This document shows, in pieces, positions 22,478-34,900 of a DNA stretch of 64,000 bases. The stretch is from Monosporascus cannonballus. Its lineage: Eukaryota; Ascomycota; Sordariomycetes; Xylariales. The stretch covers positions 1 through 64,000 of the forward strand of contig QJNS01000324.1 in assembly GCA_004154925.1 (NCBI GenBank), written 5' to 3'. The notes under the pieces were generated by a model. The model was not told the origin of the DNA, made no database searches, and saw only the letters and a program-made list of their open reading frames with translations. Positions within the stretch are counted from its first letter, which is position 1. Each line of letters starts with the position of its first letter. Position numbers and translations under genes: made by a program.

Positions 22478-23046
22478 GATTGAGGTTCCAGTTTACGTTA
22501 ACCGTTCTATACGACGTCGAAGGGCCTTTGAAACAAGGGCGGCACGGAGAGTGGGGCTGATTCGGTGCATCAGGTAAGTAGGGTGAACTCCGGTATGACC
22601 TAGCCCAGGGGCGCTCCCTGCAGATGCTCGTAATCCATGTGTTCCTGTCGGCGGTCCCGTTTCCTGACTGGCCGGAATGTGTCACGTGATATGGCCGAGC
22701 CAGCGCCCCGGCGCTGGTTAGTGGCCTCTCGCTGTCGTCACCGTTCGCCGGCTGATACGTACCATCACTGCCCGCAACTCGTCTACAGTTCGTTTTATGC
22801 ACTTGAAGAGGCCTCCCCTTGCGCCCCGTGTAGCATCACGAGCGCCCCTTTCATCTCCGAGTCTCATACGCCGACCAATTACGCAACTGCCGGCCTGCAA
22901 CCCCGGCGCGCTCGCAGCAAGGAAGCCACCATCCTGGCCGGCACCTTCGTTCTCACCAGAACCAGCAGCGCTTTAGCATTACTTCGGGTCTTTCGCATGC
23001 AATCTGCAAAAGAGTATTGTTATTCGCACCAACAGACCTTGTTAGC
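22478..23046. other. Intergenic region, no gene seen
   Basis: A 157-codon + strand frame at 22637-23110 is open but runs straight across the left end of the transposon below and has no protein-like motif. I therefore regard it as chance. Confidence 0.45.
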
Positions 23047-23071
23047 TTACCTCAGGCACTCAGACCCACTC
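23047..23071 (+). repeat. Left terminal inverted repeat (25 bp)
   Basis: It begins TTACCTCAGG and is the exact reverse complement of 24923-24947. The 9 bases to its left (CTTGTTAGC) are repeated immediately right of the other end. Confidence 0.95.
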
Positions 23072-23267
23072 GGCGCGCTTAAAAGCGCGACGCCTTCCCT
23101 AAAGGGGTAATGGCTCCCAGGGGGCCTGAGCCCACAACTTTAAATTTGTGTGGAATAACGCTTCGTCACCGTGACTACATCTACAAGACTGCGTATTATT
23201 GAGAACGTGACACGAAACCATCAACTCGTCCCAACGACGCCGCGATAGCTCTTGTACAGATATCGAG

Positions 23268-24733
23268 ATGGAACTGCCTACGTCACTTCTTTCCTCACTC
23301 CCGGCGAAGAGCAGCCCGCCAGCCTTCGGCGAACCTAATACATCTGCCCGACAGTCTGCACGCAGCAATGACGAAAAACTGGAGCTGGCCATCAAATACA
23401 TGCAAGATGGCCTATACTTCAGCGTTGGCGATTTCGTCAAAGCACTGTTGACAACCAAAGCGCAGCCAGTGGCAAGAGAAGAGCTGCATTTTCTAAGGCT
23501 TCATACGAGGATCCGGCGGACTTGAAGATATATATGCGAGATGATGACTCGGTGGATGACAGGCAAGTATGTGCCTGGCATCGCCTCAGCCTCACCTTGA
23601 TGTCGGGCGCGTCAACATGCGGCGGGAGGTGAAGAAGCTATGCGAGATGCCACCCTTTCGCGCAACACAGCAAGCAGAAGCCGTCGCCTTTACACGACTG
23701 AACATGGGCAAAGTCATCAAGGCTGCAGAGGATAGTTGTCCGTTACTCATGAGAATTCCCGTCCCAACAGCCGTCACTGCATACGACAACTTCGAGCAGA
23801 TGGAACATGTCAAGGAGCAGCGAGTTGACAATGAAAACTCGTTTCGATCAATAACTACTGGTCAACTTATTTCTGGCATCGAAAGCAGAGCATGCTGAAC
23901 CAGTCGGTAAAGCTGAGGCTGACGGATATCATCTGCGCACCGGGGAAATGAGAGAGATGCCGTGGAATTGGAGGTAGAAATGCGGTTGCATGTATTCTGT
24001 TCAAGTGGCTGATACCATAAAGTCAGTATTCCCCGATATCTTGTCTCTGAGGCTACCAAAAGTGCATTTCCGGATTGCATTATCCATGTCAAATCCTCCA
24101 ATGCCAGCGATAGATATCCTACCAAGACAGAATACGAGTCATGTCTCTCTAGGCCTATTCCACACGACAAGAGCACAAACGTGGGCAACTTGAATGTCCT
24201 AGCTAACATCTTCGAAGAGCAATACAAGCTGCCAGAAGACGCGTTCCAGGAGCGGCTGTTCCTCATTTATGGCGACCAGAAGACGACTTAGCGAATCAGA
24301 ACAGTCAAGTCGCGTCGATCCAGATCTGCCCGGGCCGTCGACCGCTTGCGATGGACACCACCGGTGCCAGCACTCTTTCATTTGAGAATGAACTACCTCT
24401 ACATGTTGAGTCGAGTGCACTTCGGTGCAGCAGGTGACGGCAGCAAAGCAACACTCTATTATGCCGCAAATCTCTGGATCCGCACGGGCATACAGAAGAA
24501 GAAAGCGGACTTTTACCCCAGAAGGATGATCTGGAACTTGTGATCCCATGTCTAGTGGGAGTCGTCCTCGCAAGGAAATTGAGGTACCAACGGGTCGTGG
24601 TCGCTTGCTGAGGCTGGAGATTTCGCGACGCGACTGCCCTAGACGGCAACAACAACACAACAACGCGTCGCAAGGGAACAAAAGATGGATCAATGGATAT
24701 TTGGGGCTTGTGGGATCCTCCTCATATAGTTAT
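23268..24733 (+). pseudogene. Broken DUF6589-like transposon protein
   Basis: Several frames continue one another along the + strand. The first part (from ATG 23268) reads NDEKLELAIKYMQDGLYFS and then shifts frame around 23,460 into RRAAFSKASYEDPADLKIYM. A middle part (about 23,597-23,895) reads RREVKKLCEMPPF and VTAYDNFEQMEHVKEQRVDN. A later part (from about 24,166) reads DKSTNVGNLNVLANIFEEQY, then LFLIYGDQKTT, an in-frame TAG at 24289-24291, and then PPVPALFHLRMNYLYML. The GDQ-then-PVPxLFHxxMN order resembles fungal DUF6589 proteins, which I know as repetitive in fungal genomes. I am fairly but not fully sure of that name. A final piece near 24,684 reads MDQWIFGACGILL. At least one frameshift and several stops make an intact product impossible, even allowing for introns. 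Confidence 0.6.
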
Positions 24734-24922
24734 CTTATTGATTTGTGTTGAATTGAGGCCTTTATGTCGTGATGTAATTGGTAAGGCTGGGAGTGGACCC
24801 TGCGAAACATTATGGTTACCGCAAAATTGTATGGGAGCGAAGCATCATCCCACCCAATTGCCAAGTTTTGGTCTCAGGCCCTCTCACAAGAACCACGTGA
24901 TCCGCGCGTCTGTTCGCTTAGT

Positions 24923-24947
24923 GAGTGGGTCTGAGTGCCTGAGGTAA
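24923..24947 (-). repeat. Right terminal inverted repeat (25 bp)
   Basis: It ends CCTGAGGTAA and is the exact reverse complement of the left repeat, with no mismatch over 25 bases. Confidence 0.95.
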
Positions 24948-25136
24948 CTTGTTAGCCGCACCAACAGGTCACATGATCATAGAGAATTCTCTCAGATTCT
25001 AATCTCATTTCCCTTTTTCGATACTCTAATAAATAACTAGCAGTAAGTATCGTTAAGTTACGTTAAATTCCCATGAATTTGCATCATAGCTTCGCATTGA
25101 AGCCTCCAGTCTTCCGTTTGCCCCACTTGCTAGAGT

Positions 25137-26832
25137 TCACGCCGAATTTGCCTCAAGTTCGCGGCCAAAAGTTTCGACGGCTTCGACCATGCGACCTAAC
25201 CCTAGATTCAGATACTTCTTCTCATGAGCAAAGACAATCCGGAACCAGCCGGGCACATCACCACCAAAGTCATCTCCCATCGCGAGGAAGATCCTGTGCC
25301 TCAACAAGGTCCCCTGCAGTTTTGCCTCGATGGTTCTCGAGGCCTCTTCAGATGGCACACCTGCCTCTACCTGTTTTTTCACAGTGGCGTTCACTTGTCT
25401 TCGGATGGGATCAAATAGGTCAACCCAAACGAAGAAGCCAGCATTAGCACCCTTTTTGTATGGGATCTGATGGCTTTCCAGGAATCGGGCTGTGAAGGTG
25501 TAGTTTTCCGCTAGGCGTAGACGATTCATTTGTATGAAGGATTCGACAAAGGTGTCGTCAGAGAGAATGCGAGAGGTGGCCAGGTCTGACAGCGCCGAGG
25601 GGCAAGCGAAGTAGGAGTTTGCTTCGACAGCACGGAGAAAAGGCGCATTGTTCTGACTGATCACGCAGCCGAGTCTGATGCCATTGGAACCGAAGTCCTA
25701 AACGAGGGTCAGTATATTCAACCCAGCTGATGTGATAGAAGATCAGACCTTGCTCATTCCCCAAAGGACATGCACGAGGCTTGGGTCAATTAGACCATCA
25801 GTATCGATAGAGAGGACCGACGTGAAGCCAGGGGCATCGGGGGCGTCCGGGTTGTTCCAAGTTGACAGAGCATAAATCTCGTCAGTGATGAGATGCAGAC
25901 TGTGCTTTTGACAGAATCGCATGTAGGCTTCAAGGACCTTGCGAGTATAGCAACGACCTGTCATAGTGTATGAGAAGATGCCTCGAGGTACCAAAACATG
26001 TACTTACCCAAGGGATTTTGCGGGTTGCAGAGCAAAAGGGCCTTTACACGAATGCCCTGACGTTGGGCGTCCACGAGAGCCTTCTCGTAGGTGTCAACCG
26101 TCTCAAGACTGAAAGGATCCGCCTTCCCAAATGAAACACCAATGATGTGTGCCCTTAATTCAAGTCAGCCGATTTGAGATCACAACTATCTAGATGCCAA
26201 TCGTTAGGACTCATGGCTTAGTCACTCACTCGACTCGGTAGCCCAGATCAATAGGGAAATTACCGTAGTGTGGGCGGGCAAGCAAGACGCCGTCACCTTT
26301 GTCACAGAGCGAGAACCCGGAAAGCTCAATTGCCTGACCCACGCCGGAGGTGACAAGAAGCTGGTTTCTAGTAACTGGGTGGACGGGGCCGAAATTGCGA
26401 TTGATGAACCTTGCAATCGTGTCTCGAAGGCGATGGGAGCCGGAGAAGCCATCCCCGTAAGTTAGAGAATGGCTGTCGACGGCAAACTGTTGAGGTGATG
26501 AGCACATATCTTGGTCCTTTTGAACGCGGCAGATCACTGCATGCCACATACTTAGAGCGCAGGGTAAAGGGTAGGTCACTCACATTCTTGGTCATATGCT
26601 CGATTATCTCCTCATGCATCAGAGTCTGCATAGAATCAATAGTTGGAACTTATTATAACTACTTCTTTCTGGAACTTTAACTCACGTTCTCTGCAACACC
26701 TAGACTGACATACCCGCCAGGGTTCGTCTTCGGGTGCCACAAGTCGCAGATTACCTCTAACAACGGGATCTTGCTCTTCGGGGCGGCAAATACCTCACCC
26801 CTGGCGGAAAGATTCGTCTTCGGAGATACCAT
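25137..26832 (-). CDS. ACC-synthase-like PLP-dependent enzyme
   Basis: Predicted 453-aa fold-type I pyridoxal-phosphate enzyme of the 1-aminocyclopropane-1-carboxylate-synthase-like aminotransferase group. Six exons (minus strand): 26832-26686, 26625-26584, 26486-26230, 26153-26008, 25957-25749 and 25697-25137. All junctions are in phase, and the introns are 50-97 bp. Visible motifs: SLGVAEN at the end of exon 1, LTYGDGFSGSHRLRD, LVTSGVGQAIEL, NPQNPLG at 192-198, DEIYALS with Asp223 and Tyr226, and GMSK with the PLP-binding Lys267 as the last codon of exon 5. DFGSNGIRLG follows, then Arg in GWFRIVFA for the substrate carboxylate. Known fungal relatives include the C-S lyases/aminotransferases of sulfur-containing metabolite clusters (GliI/SirI type) as well as stand-alone enzymes. 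No other cluster gene is next to it here, so the reaction is open. The exon 4 acceptor is AAG and the exon 5 donor GTCTGA; both are unusual but required. Confidence 0.92.
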
Positions 26833-27794
26833 GGTCGCCTCGAAAAAGAGATGCTGGGGTGGTGGAAAGGGAATTGTGTCTGGCGGTCGTGGTTTGATAC
26901 GTCTAAGTTGGAAACTCGAAAGCGGGTGCTAGCTGGTAGTGCGACTTGATTGTCTGGGAGCTAAAGGGCGTGGGCGTGTGTTAAGTTATATAGTAGGGCG
27001 GTTAGGAATTGTAGGTGGTCAAGAGATGGCAGAAAACCGATGTTGATGTTCTGCCCTGATCGGCTCGACTGCTGAATATACATAATTCTGTGCTTAAGGG
27101 TGGAGAGCCTCGCCGGGTTAGAAAACGCTACTCTCTCCACCATGAGGCGCCACTTAAGTATACAAACTCCGCAATGTATGTTTCAGCGCTTTTCTATTTA
27201 AATTCTAGCCTCTTGGCCTCTATCCCTTTCAGATATATTTATGGGGCTTCTCGAGCATTCCCCCCATGGTTATTTCACCAGCGACGACATTCCGTTACCG
27301 TCATTCCATCTCGCTTAGCGACCGAAAGGGGAAGGCGGTCAGAGCCGGCAGAGCGATATCGCTGCATAACGGATACCTTGCTGTGCAAGCGGAAGGTCAC
27401 TGTGGGGCCCGTATGGTTACCTTTAGCAGTCGAACCAATCAGGGCGTTAGTGTTGGTAAGGAAAGGGCGCCGATGTCGCCGAAAGGGCGCCGATGTCGCC
27501 GAAAGGGCGCTGATGTCTGGGTCCCAAGTCGTCAAACGTGTCAAACAAGTTCACAAGATCATCGGGCGCACAGCTTCATGCAACGACTGCGGGGTAGACA
27601 TCGTGCGGAAGAGCGAAGACAATTACTGGCTGATATCAGGTTGATTATTCTCGCCAATACAATACCAACGGTCGTGTCGAGCAGACTTGTAACAATGGTC
27701 AGAAACAACAGATGACGTTATAGTATTTTATCCAAGGTAAGTCTCCCTTTAGACGAGCATATAATAGCCTCCTAACCAGATATAAGGTCTAACT
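26833..27794. other. Intergenic edge of the gene-rich part
   Basis: Frames of up to 184 codons at 27090-27715 are open in two + strand frames, partly because of the 20-bp tandem repeat. One ends with a Cys-containing stretch (SCNDCGVDIVRKSEDNYW) that looks protein-like, but no gene structure or family is evident. Composition is still GC-balanced until exactly the LTR start at 27795. Confidence 0.4.
27461..27517. repeat. 20-bp tandem repeat, about 2.9 copies
   Basis: The unit GAAAGGGCGCCGATGTCGCC occurs at 27461-27480 and 27481-27500, and a partial third copy follows with one C-to-T change. A 20-bp period shifts the reading frame each time, so this is probably not selected as protein. Confidence 0.9.
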
Positions 27795-27981
27795 TGTCGT
27801 GGAATAGGGGTATCTGTGTTAGTCATTAAGCTCCACAGCACCCGGAAGAACCCTATTCCGGCGTTCCCACAGTATATAGAGAGCTTCCTAGCTACCGCTC
27901 CTTAAAGCTTAATTCTAGTCAGATAATTATTACTTCCCATATTTTATATAACGTGTTTTCGCGATTAGCCTAATTATAACA
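27795..27981 (+). repeat. 5' LTR (187 bp) of the large element
   Basis: It begins TGTCGTGG and ends TTATAACA, a decayed form of CTGTGACA. The first roughly 130 bases are nearly free of C-to-T change; the inner roughly 55 bases are strongly mutated. Confidence 0.93.
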
Positions 27982-28742
27982 GTTATAAGCCCGGTATTTT
28001 AATTACATAAAATAATTATAATTAAATTAATTATAACTTTATATTTATTAATTTAAAATATTATATTATATAATAATACATCGGATAATTTTATTTTTAA
28101 GAATACATTTTTTAAAAATTACTTTAATTATTTTAATTAATTTCTTTCTTTATAATTTAATATTGTTTTACGCGGCGTATAACATTTTATAAATTTTGAT
28201 ATAATTAATATAAATCGTTTTTTTACTTTTTGCAAAATTTTTTAAATTAAGAAATATATTATAAAAATTGATACAATAACCACAAAATAATATATAAAAG
28301 TATTAGCTTTTTAGGAAGGCTTTTATATTAATATTGTTTAACTTAAACCTTTTTCAAAAACGCTTAAGCGGTTATTTTTTAATAATTTCGAAAAAAATAT
28401 AATAAAGATATCGAATGCCTTACGGAAGCTGTATGCAAAAAATAACGAAAAATTTCCAAAACTAATATCCGATACCTTAATATTCAGATATGGATTAACG
28501 TAATAGTAAAAAGCTAAATTTTTAGAAACGCCTAAGTTACCTTAATTGTCTAAGGAAAAACTACGGTTATTACGGCCTAGTTACCCGTAATGTCTTTTAA
28601 CATGTACGAATACATATATATAGCTGTAAGCACTAGGATAATTATTATAATTACGATTATTTTACCGATTTTTTGCCCTAGTGGCGTGATAGTATGGTGC
28701 AGCCATAATAACGGTATAGGATTTGCTTAAGGAATTAAAGAA

Positions 28743-28948
28743 TGTGAAAATATAGCCCTTATAAGGATAAGGCTAGTAGCCGACCAGTCATCGATCAGCC
28801 ACCGACTTACTTATTAATATAAATTTACCATCTGGCAGCTAATGGGAAACGTTAAATAAAAGTAACTTAATATATTTACTTTTTGGAATCTGCTTTACGA
28901 TTAGTCGGAGATTACCTTATTTAGCTTATAATTATCCATTATTTTATA
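28743..28948 (+). repeat. 5' LTR of Gypsy copy A (206 bp)
   Basis: It starts TGTGAAAATATAG and ends ATTTTATA (original form CTTACA at the end). The outer half is well preserved and the inner half mutated. It aligns without length change to the four other LTRs of the family. Confidence 0.92.
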
Positions 28949-28989
28949 ATTTTTTCCATTTACTATAAAAGGTAACGCAATAATTATCA

Positions 28990-31900
28990 AAAGTAAAACT
29001 CGCCGATTACAAAACGAACCTAAGTTATTAATCGAAGAAATCGCCGATCGGAATCTAACCGACGAACGATTAATTACAATACGGAAATAGGCAAAAAAAC
29101 TTATAAGGGAACTTTAACGGATAAAGATTTATGGTTTTCGGAATCCCGAATTACCTTATATATATAATAGGAATATGTCCCGATAACCGTATATTAAACG
29201 GTCGGAAAGCAAACGTAATATAACGAACGCGTCCCGGAATTTAAAACAAAAAAAAGATTAAACCCCTTAATAATAACTAAATCTTAAAGATTATTTGTTA
29301 ATAAAACGAATAATATTTAGAATTATTTTACTAATTAGTCAAATAATAAATAATAATATAAATTAAAAAAATAAATTTTTATAAGTTAATTACGATATTA
29401 TTACAAAAGTTTAAAGGCAATAAATTAATATTATACTACAATTATCCGAAATTTCCTAAACGTATGTTAATTAAAAAAATTAAATAAAAACTATTACGAA
29501 AATTTACGCCAAAAGGCTAAAACAAAATATTTTTATTTATATCTAATAGGTTATGAGCTATATAAATATTTTTATTATAATTACGTAATAATTATACCGT
29601 ATTATGGTTAATCATTTTAATTACGAAAAAAATCTAAAAATAAAAAATTTAAAATTTTTTATTAAGAAAAACTAGGTAAATCTTGATTTTTTCCATAGGA
29701 AATATAAAAAATAATTTATGAAATTACGATAATAATCCGATTAATCGCTATTAAATTTTTATACTAAATAAACGTTTTTAGTTTATAAAATAAAGCTTAC
29801 GAACGCTCTTAATTCGGAAAATAATTAAAATAATAAGCATTTTATTTTTAATTAGTTTTACAAATTAATATTAAGGTTACAAAATATCTTATTACGAAAA
29901 AAGGTTAAATTAAAATAAATTAATAACGTAATAAATAAAATAAAACGTTATTAGAACCTTTAGAAAAAAGGGGAAAAAATCCGATTATTTTTCGTTAAAA
30001 ATATTAATAAAAATAAATAATTTTATTTTAACGTATTCGGAAAAAGAAATCCTTAAAATAAATTAAAAATGTTAAATAAAAATAATAAGAATTATAAATA
30101 TTTTTATATTTAAAACATAAGTAATCGCCGATTTATTTCCGATCGGAATAAATTTATACAACTTAATATTTTTAATTTTTCTAAGGGCTTATGTAAAAAT
30201 TATAATTATAAGAGACCAAATTATAAAAATCTAAATTACAAATTTTAAAAAAAAACGAAAACCTTGTTATTTTGGCCATACGGAAATCGATTTCCCAAAA
30301 CCGTATAAAACGTCATAATATATAACGATAAATTAAATTAATCCTTTAACGTAAACCCAAAAAAGGAGCCAGAATAAACGTATACGTCCAATTTATTTCG
30401 GCTAAGAATTACAGAGCTATTGGAATAAAATTACCTTTTAAAAAAAGCATTTATTAAAAAAAGTGCGGAGGATATAATAGTATAAGTAAATATGGATACC
30501 GGAATATAAGTAAATATTATAAGCAGAAAAATAACGAAAAAACTTAATTTCTAATTAATTTCCGTAAATATTCCGGGTTTTATCGGCATTAATAACATAT
30601 ATATTAAATATTATAAGGTTTACGAAATTTTTGTTAACATAATAAATAATAATAAAAACGAACGAAAGTTTAAGTAAATTTATTTTATACTATGCCGCGA
30701 TCGAAAAACGTTTAATTTTTTATTATCTAAACTCGAAATAAGTAAATTAAAAATCATATTAAATATAATTATATGTTAATAATTATACGGACCGTTATAA
30801 AAGATCAATAAATAGAAAATCGTAAATCTAACGCTTTTTAATAAGCAAATTTATATTATTAACCTAATAAATTTAGCCGAAAAACTAGATATGTCGAAAT
30901 TCGAAAAATAATAAAAACGGAAATTAATTAACCTTTTTATATATCTTAAGAATTTCCGGCGAATATATTCTAAAAAAATAACGAAAAAAATATCTTAATT
31001 ACTAAAGACAAAATATATAATAAATTTAATTTTAAGAAAAACGTTTTTTTTTGGCCTAATTTATCTTATTTCGGAAACCTAAAAAGAATATTCGAAAAAT
31101 ATATCCGAAAAAATTTAATAATAAATTAAATATATTATTCGAAAACAGACACAAAGATATCAATAATATTTATGCTTAAAAAAGACGGCAATTTCCGATT
31201 ATATGTTAATTATAAAAGGCTAAATCGAATAACGATAAAAAACTAATACTTTTTATCCTTAATTTTAAAAATAATAAATCGCCTGGAGTTAATTAAGATA
31301 TTTTCGAAAATTAATTTTAAAAATACTTATTACCATATTATAATTAAAAAGGATAATTAATAAAATATTATTTTCCAAACGGGTATAAATAATTTAAATA
31401 TACGGTTATATTATTTAATCTTATTAATGCGTTAATTACGTTGAAATCCTATATATATAAAGTTTTAAATGGATTAATTAATTATATATATATAATATAT
31501 TTAAATAATATAATTATTTATTCGGATAACGAAAAAAATATACAAAATATTTTAATTAATTTATAAACGGCTATTATAATATTAATTATTTGCTAAAACA
31601 TTTAAAGGCAAATTTTGTTTAAAAAAATAAAATTCCTATTATTTATAATTAATGCCGATAATTTGAAAATAAACAGCTAACAGGTTAATATAATTGAAAT
31701 ATATCTAAAGCCAAAATTAATTTATAATATTTAAATATTTTTGGGATTTACAGATTTTTATCGAAAATTTATCGCTCATTATTTGGATATTACCGAATTT
31801 ATTATTAAGCTTTTAAAAAAGGCGTAAAGCAAAAAAAAAAATAACAGAATTCCAGTAGCTCGAAAAAGCTAAAAAAACGTTCCGAAACTTAAAAAATACC

Positions 31901-34900
31901 TTTTAGTCGACGACCATTCTCCGATACTGGGAGAACGCTAAAAATACCAGAGTTAAAACAAACGCTTTGGTAAAAGCTATATTAAAAATATTTTTACAAA
32001 AATACGAAAAATATTAGCGTTTAATGATATATTAATTACAAAAAACAAATCTAATCGAAAAATAATAAATTATAAAACAATAAAAACGATTAACAATTAT
32101 AAAAAACCTAGAATATTAACGGCAATACTATTTAAAGTACGGAAAAGAATTTCTTAATATTTACTAATTATATAATGTTAAAAAATATAATAAAGGCGCC
32201 GGCATATGATCTTAAGAAAAAGTTAACCTAATAAATTTACCGTTTTACGTAGTTTAATTTTGAAATCTAATATCGACTAAACGTTATTAATCCGGCAAAT
32301 AAGTTATTTAAATATCCGACTTACATATTAAAAGAAATCGGGTATAAAAATATAATCCTTACGATATTAAAAAAATTCGGACTTTCAAATAATATGTCGG
32401 AAAATATACGAAAAACAGTTACAAAAATATAACGCAATTTAAAGTATTATAAAAAAAATCAAAGGCCTTATAAAAGTAACGTAAAATTCGTTCGTTACAA
32501 AATTCCTATATAGATTTTAGGTAACGGAAATTCAGGTAACCATTATTCGCGTAAAGAAAAAACGAAAAGCTTTCGTTATATAATTACAAAAAACTTTCGA
32601 AAAAAAAGAAAATAAAGAATTAAATATTTATTAAACTTATTATTTACAAACAGTAACATAAACGCAAATTATAATAATAATACGATTAACGGTTAAATAA
32701 CGGCAATTGCAAATTGCAACCGTATTACGATCGAATTTCGAAAAATCTAAGGAAAAAAAATTAATATTAAAGTTATTATTTATAATTAATACGTTTTATA
32801 TCCTTTGGCAAAAAAGTTATCCAAAAACGAAACGTTACTTTAGCTAAAAGCTTTCCGATAATTTTATAATGAAATTCGAAAATTATAAACCCAAAATTTA
32901 AATATCATAAAATTAATACAGATAATTAAGTATTAAGCCAAAATAAAAAAAAATATTTTCTAGACCTAAATAAGATTTTATATTATTGGAATAAATTCGT
33001 ACTTTTATCGCAAAACGTTTTATGAAAGTAATTAATAAACTAATGCCATAATAATCCAAAAATAAGATATATAAGATATATTTGTACGTTAAAATTAACA
33101 ACTAAAAAGCTTTATTAAGAAAATATAATAAACGATATCTGAAAATATATTAAAGAATATCCGAATTTTTAAGGCATAATAAAATTATGCCGTAAACCGC
33201 ATAAATAATTATAGCCTTTACCGTTACTTAAGTAATTTTTCTAAGATATCTTATTAAATTGTATTACGAAATTTTCTAAAAACCTAGGTTTAAATAACTT
33301 AAAATATAACATAATTTTGGTAATCGTCGGCCGTTTTACAAAATTAAAATTATTTACTTTTACGGTTAAAACCTTGATTATAATTAAATTAGCCCGAATA
33401 TTTTATAATATAATTAAATATAAATTTAGTGTATTAATTAAAGTTATTAGTAATAAAAATAAATTATAAACGAATTAATTTTAAGCGGAATTTTATAAAA
33501 AATAAAAAAATAAAACGGTAAATATTAATTATTTATAAATTATAAATTAATAAATAAATAAAACATACTTATTAAATTTTTAAACATTATTTCCGTAATT
33601 ACGTTAATAAATACTAAAATAATTAAATAAAATTATTACAAAATGTAAAATTTGTATATAATAATATATGGAATATATTTACCAGCCGTTTTCCGTTCGA
33701 AACCTTATATATGTATTATTTAAAGATAATAAAATACCTTTTATAAAGATTTAAAAATAAGTATAAAAATTAAAAAGCGTTTCGAAAAAATAACGGTTAT
33801 TTGTTAAATAATATATAAATATTAAAGGAAAATAACGATAACCTAAAAAAATATTATAATTAACGTTAAACGTTTATGAAATTTTAATTAAAGTAACAAA
33901 TAAATTTATTAATTAAAAAATTTAAATTTAAAAATAAAAAGTTCGTAATTATTTATATTCGAGTTACAATTAAGAAGTAAATAAACTTTTAAGCATATAA
34001 AATAATCCTCTTTATTAAATATTAACGGATATATAATATATTTTTAATATCTTTGTTAAAACCGTGATGTAACCGGGAACCGAGCGATATTTAAATAATA
34101 TTACCGGATTTAATAAAGGAATAAGAAAAATAGGTAATAAAAGATATTATTTGCTATTAAAATAACTAGAGATAACGTAAATATTTAATTAAATAAGAAA
34201 GCTGGCCCGCCGAATATAATACGTAAAAGCGCTAAAAATATTTAAAATATATATTTAAAATATTATAACGTTATAAAAAAATTAAATACGTATATAGAAA
34301 ATAAAATAATCTAAAAACCGCAGGATAATAATAATCCGATCGGAAATTGGTCGCTTAATAATTATAAAAATTATAAAAAATAATTGTGAACAAAATTAAA
34401 CTATTAAAATATTATTTAATTATATAATTATTTTTAAGCATTTAGCAAATAATTACCTTATTATATACCGATCGGAAATTTATAAACGATATAAAAAGAA
34501 TTGAACCTTTATTTCGAAAACAAAATTTCGCATTTAATTATTAAATTTTGTATTAATTAAGTTTTAGAAAACTTATTAAGAAAATTAATATAAAAATATC
34601 GAAAAATAATTAGAAAAAATATAATTGTAAAAAGCAAATATATTTATTAAATATATTAAGCGTAAAACCTGGAAAAAATTTAAGACAGTTTATTTTTTAT
34701 AAAGAGTAAATTTTAAATAACCGGAATATAATTTATTATTAGTCGGAAATAAGGTGTTATTTTTAAAGCGTTTAATATATTTAGATTTGATAATAAATTT
34801 GCCGCGCAAAAATGATTTTTGATTATAATTAATAATAAATATTAAAATTTCGTTAAAATATTAAAAAACAAGCGGAAAATATTCGTAAACGAGAAACGTA

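Larger units (their letters stand above)
23047..24947 (+). mobile_element. TIR DNA transposon, 1.9 kb, 9-bp target duplication
   Basis: Perfect 25-bp terminal inverted repeats, starting TTACCTCAGGCACTCAG, lie at 23047-23071 and 24923-24947. They are flanked by a perfect 9-bp direct duplication CTTGTTAGC (23038-23046 and 24948-24956). A 9-bp duplication is typical of Mutator-like elements, though the inner coding region does not look like a MULE transposase. The element contains a decayed + strand coding region resembling a DUF6589-type fungal protein. The ends are intact although the gene is broken. Movement may therefore have been non-autonomous, or the gene decayed after insertion. Base composition is normal, without the RIP signature seen after 27.8 kb. 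Confidence 0.9.

Noticed and set aside
25137..26832. Part of a sulfur-metabolite gene cluster
   Set aside because: No NRPS, methyltransferase, glutathione transferase or transporter gene is adjacent; a single PLP enzyme is not enough.
27090..27715. Overlapping + strand frames of 149 and 184 codons
   Set aside because: They overlap in two frames and are partly sustained by the 20-bp tandem repeat. Only a short Cys-containing piece looks protein-like.
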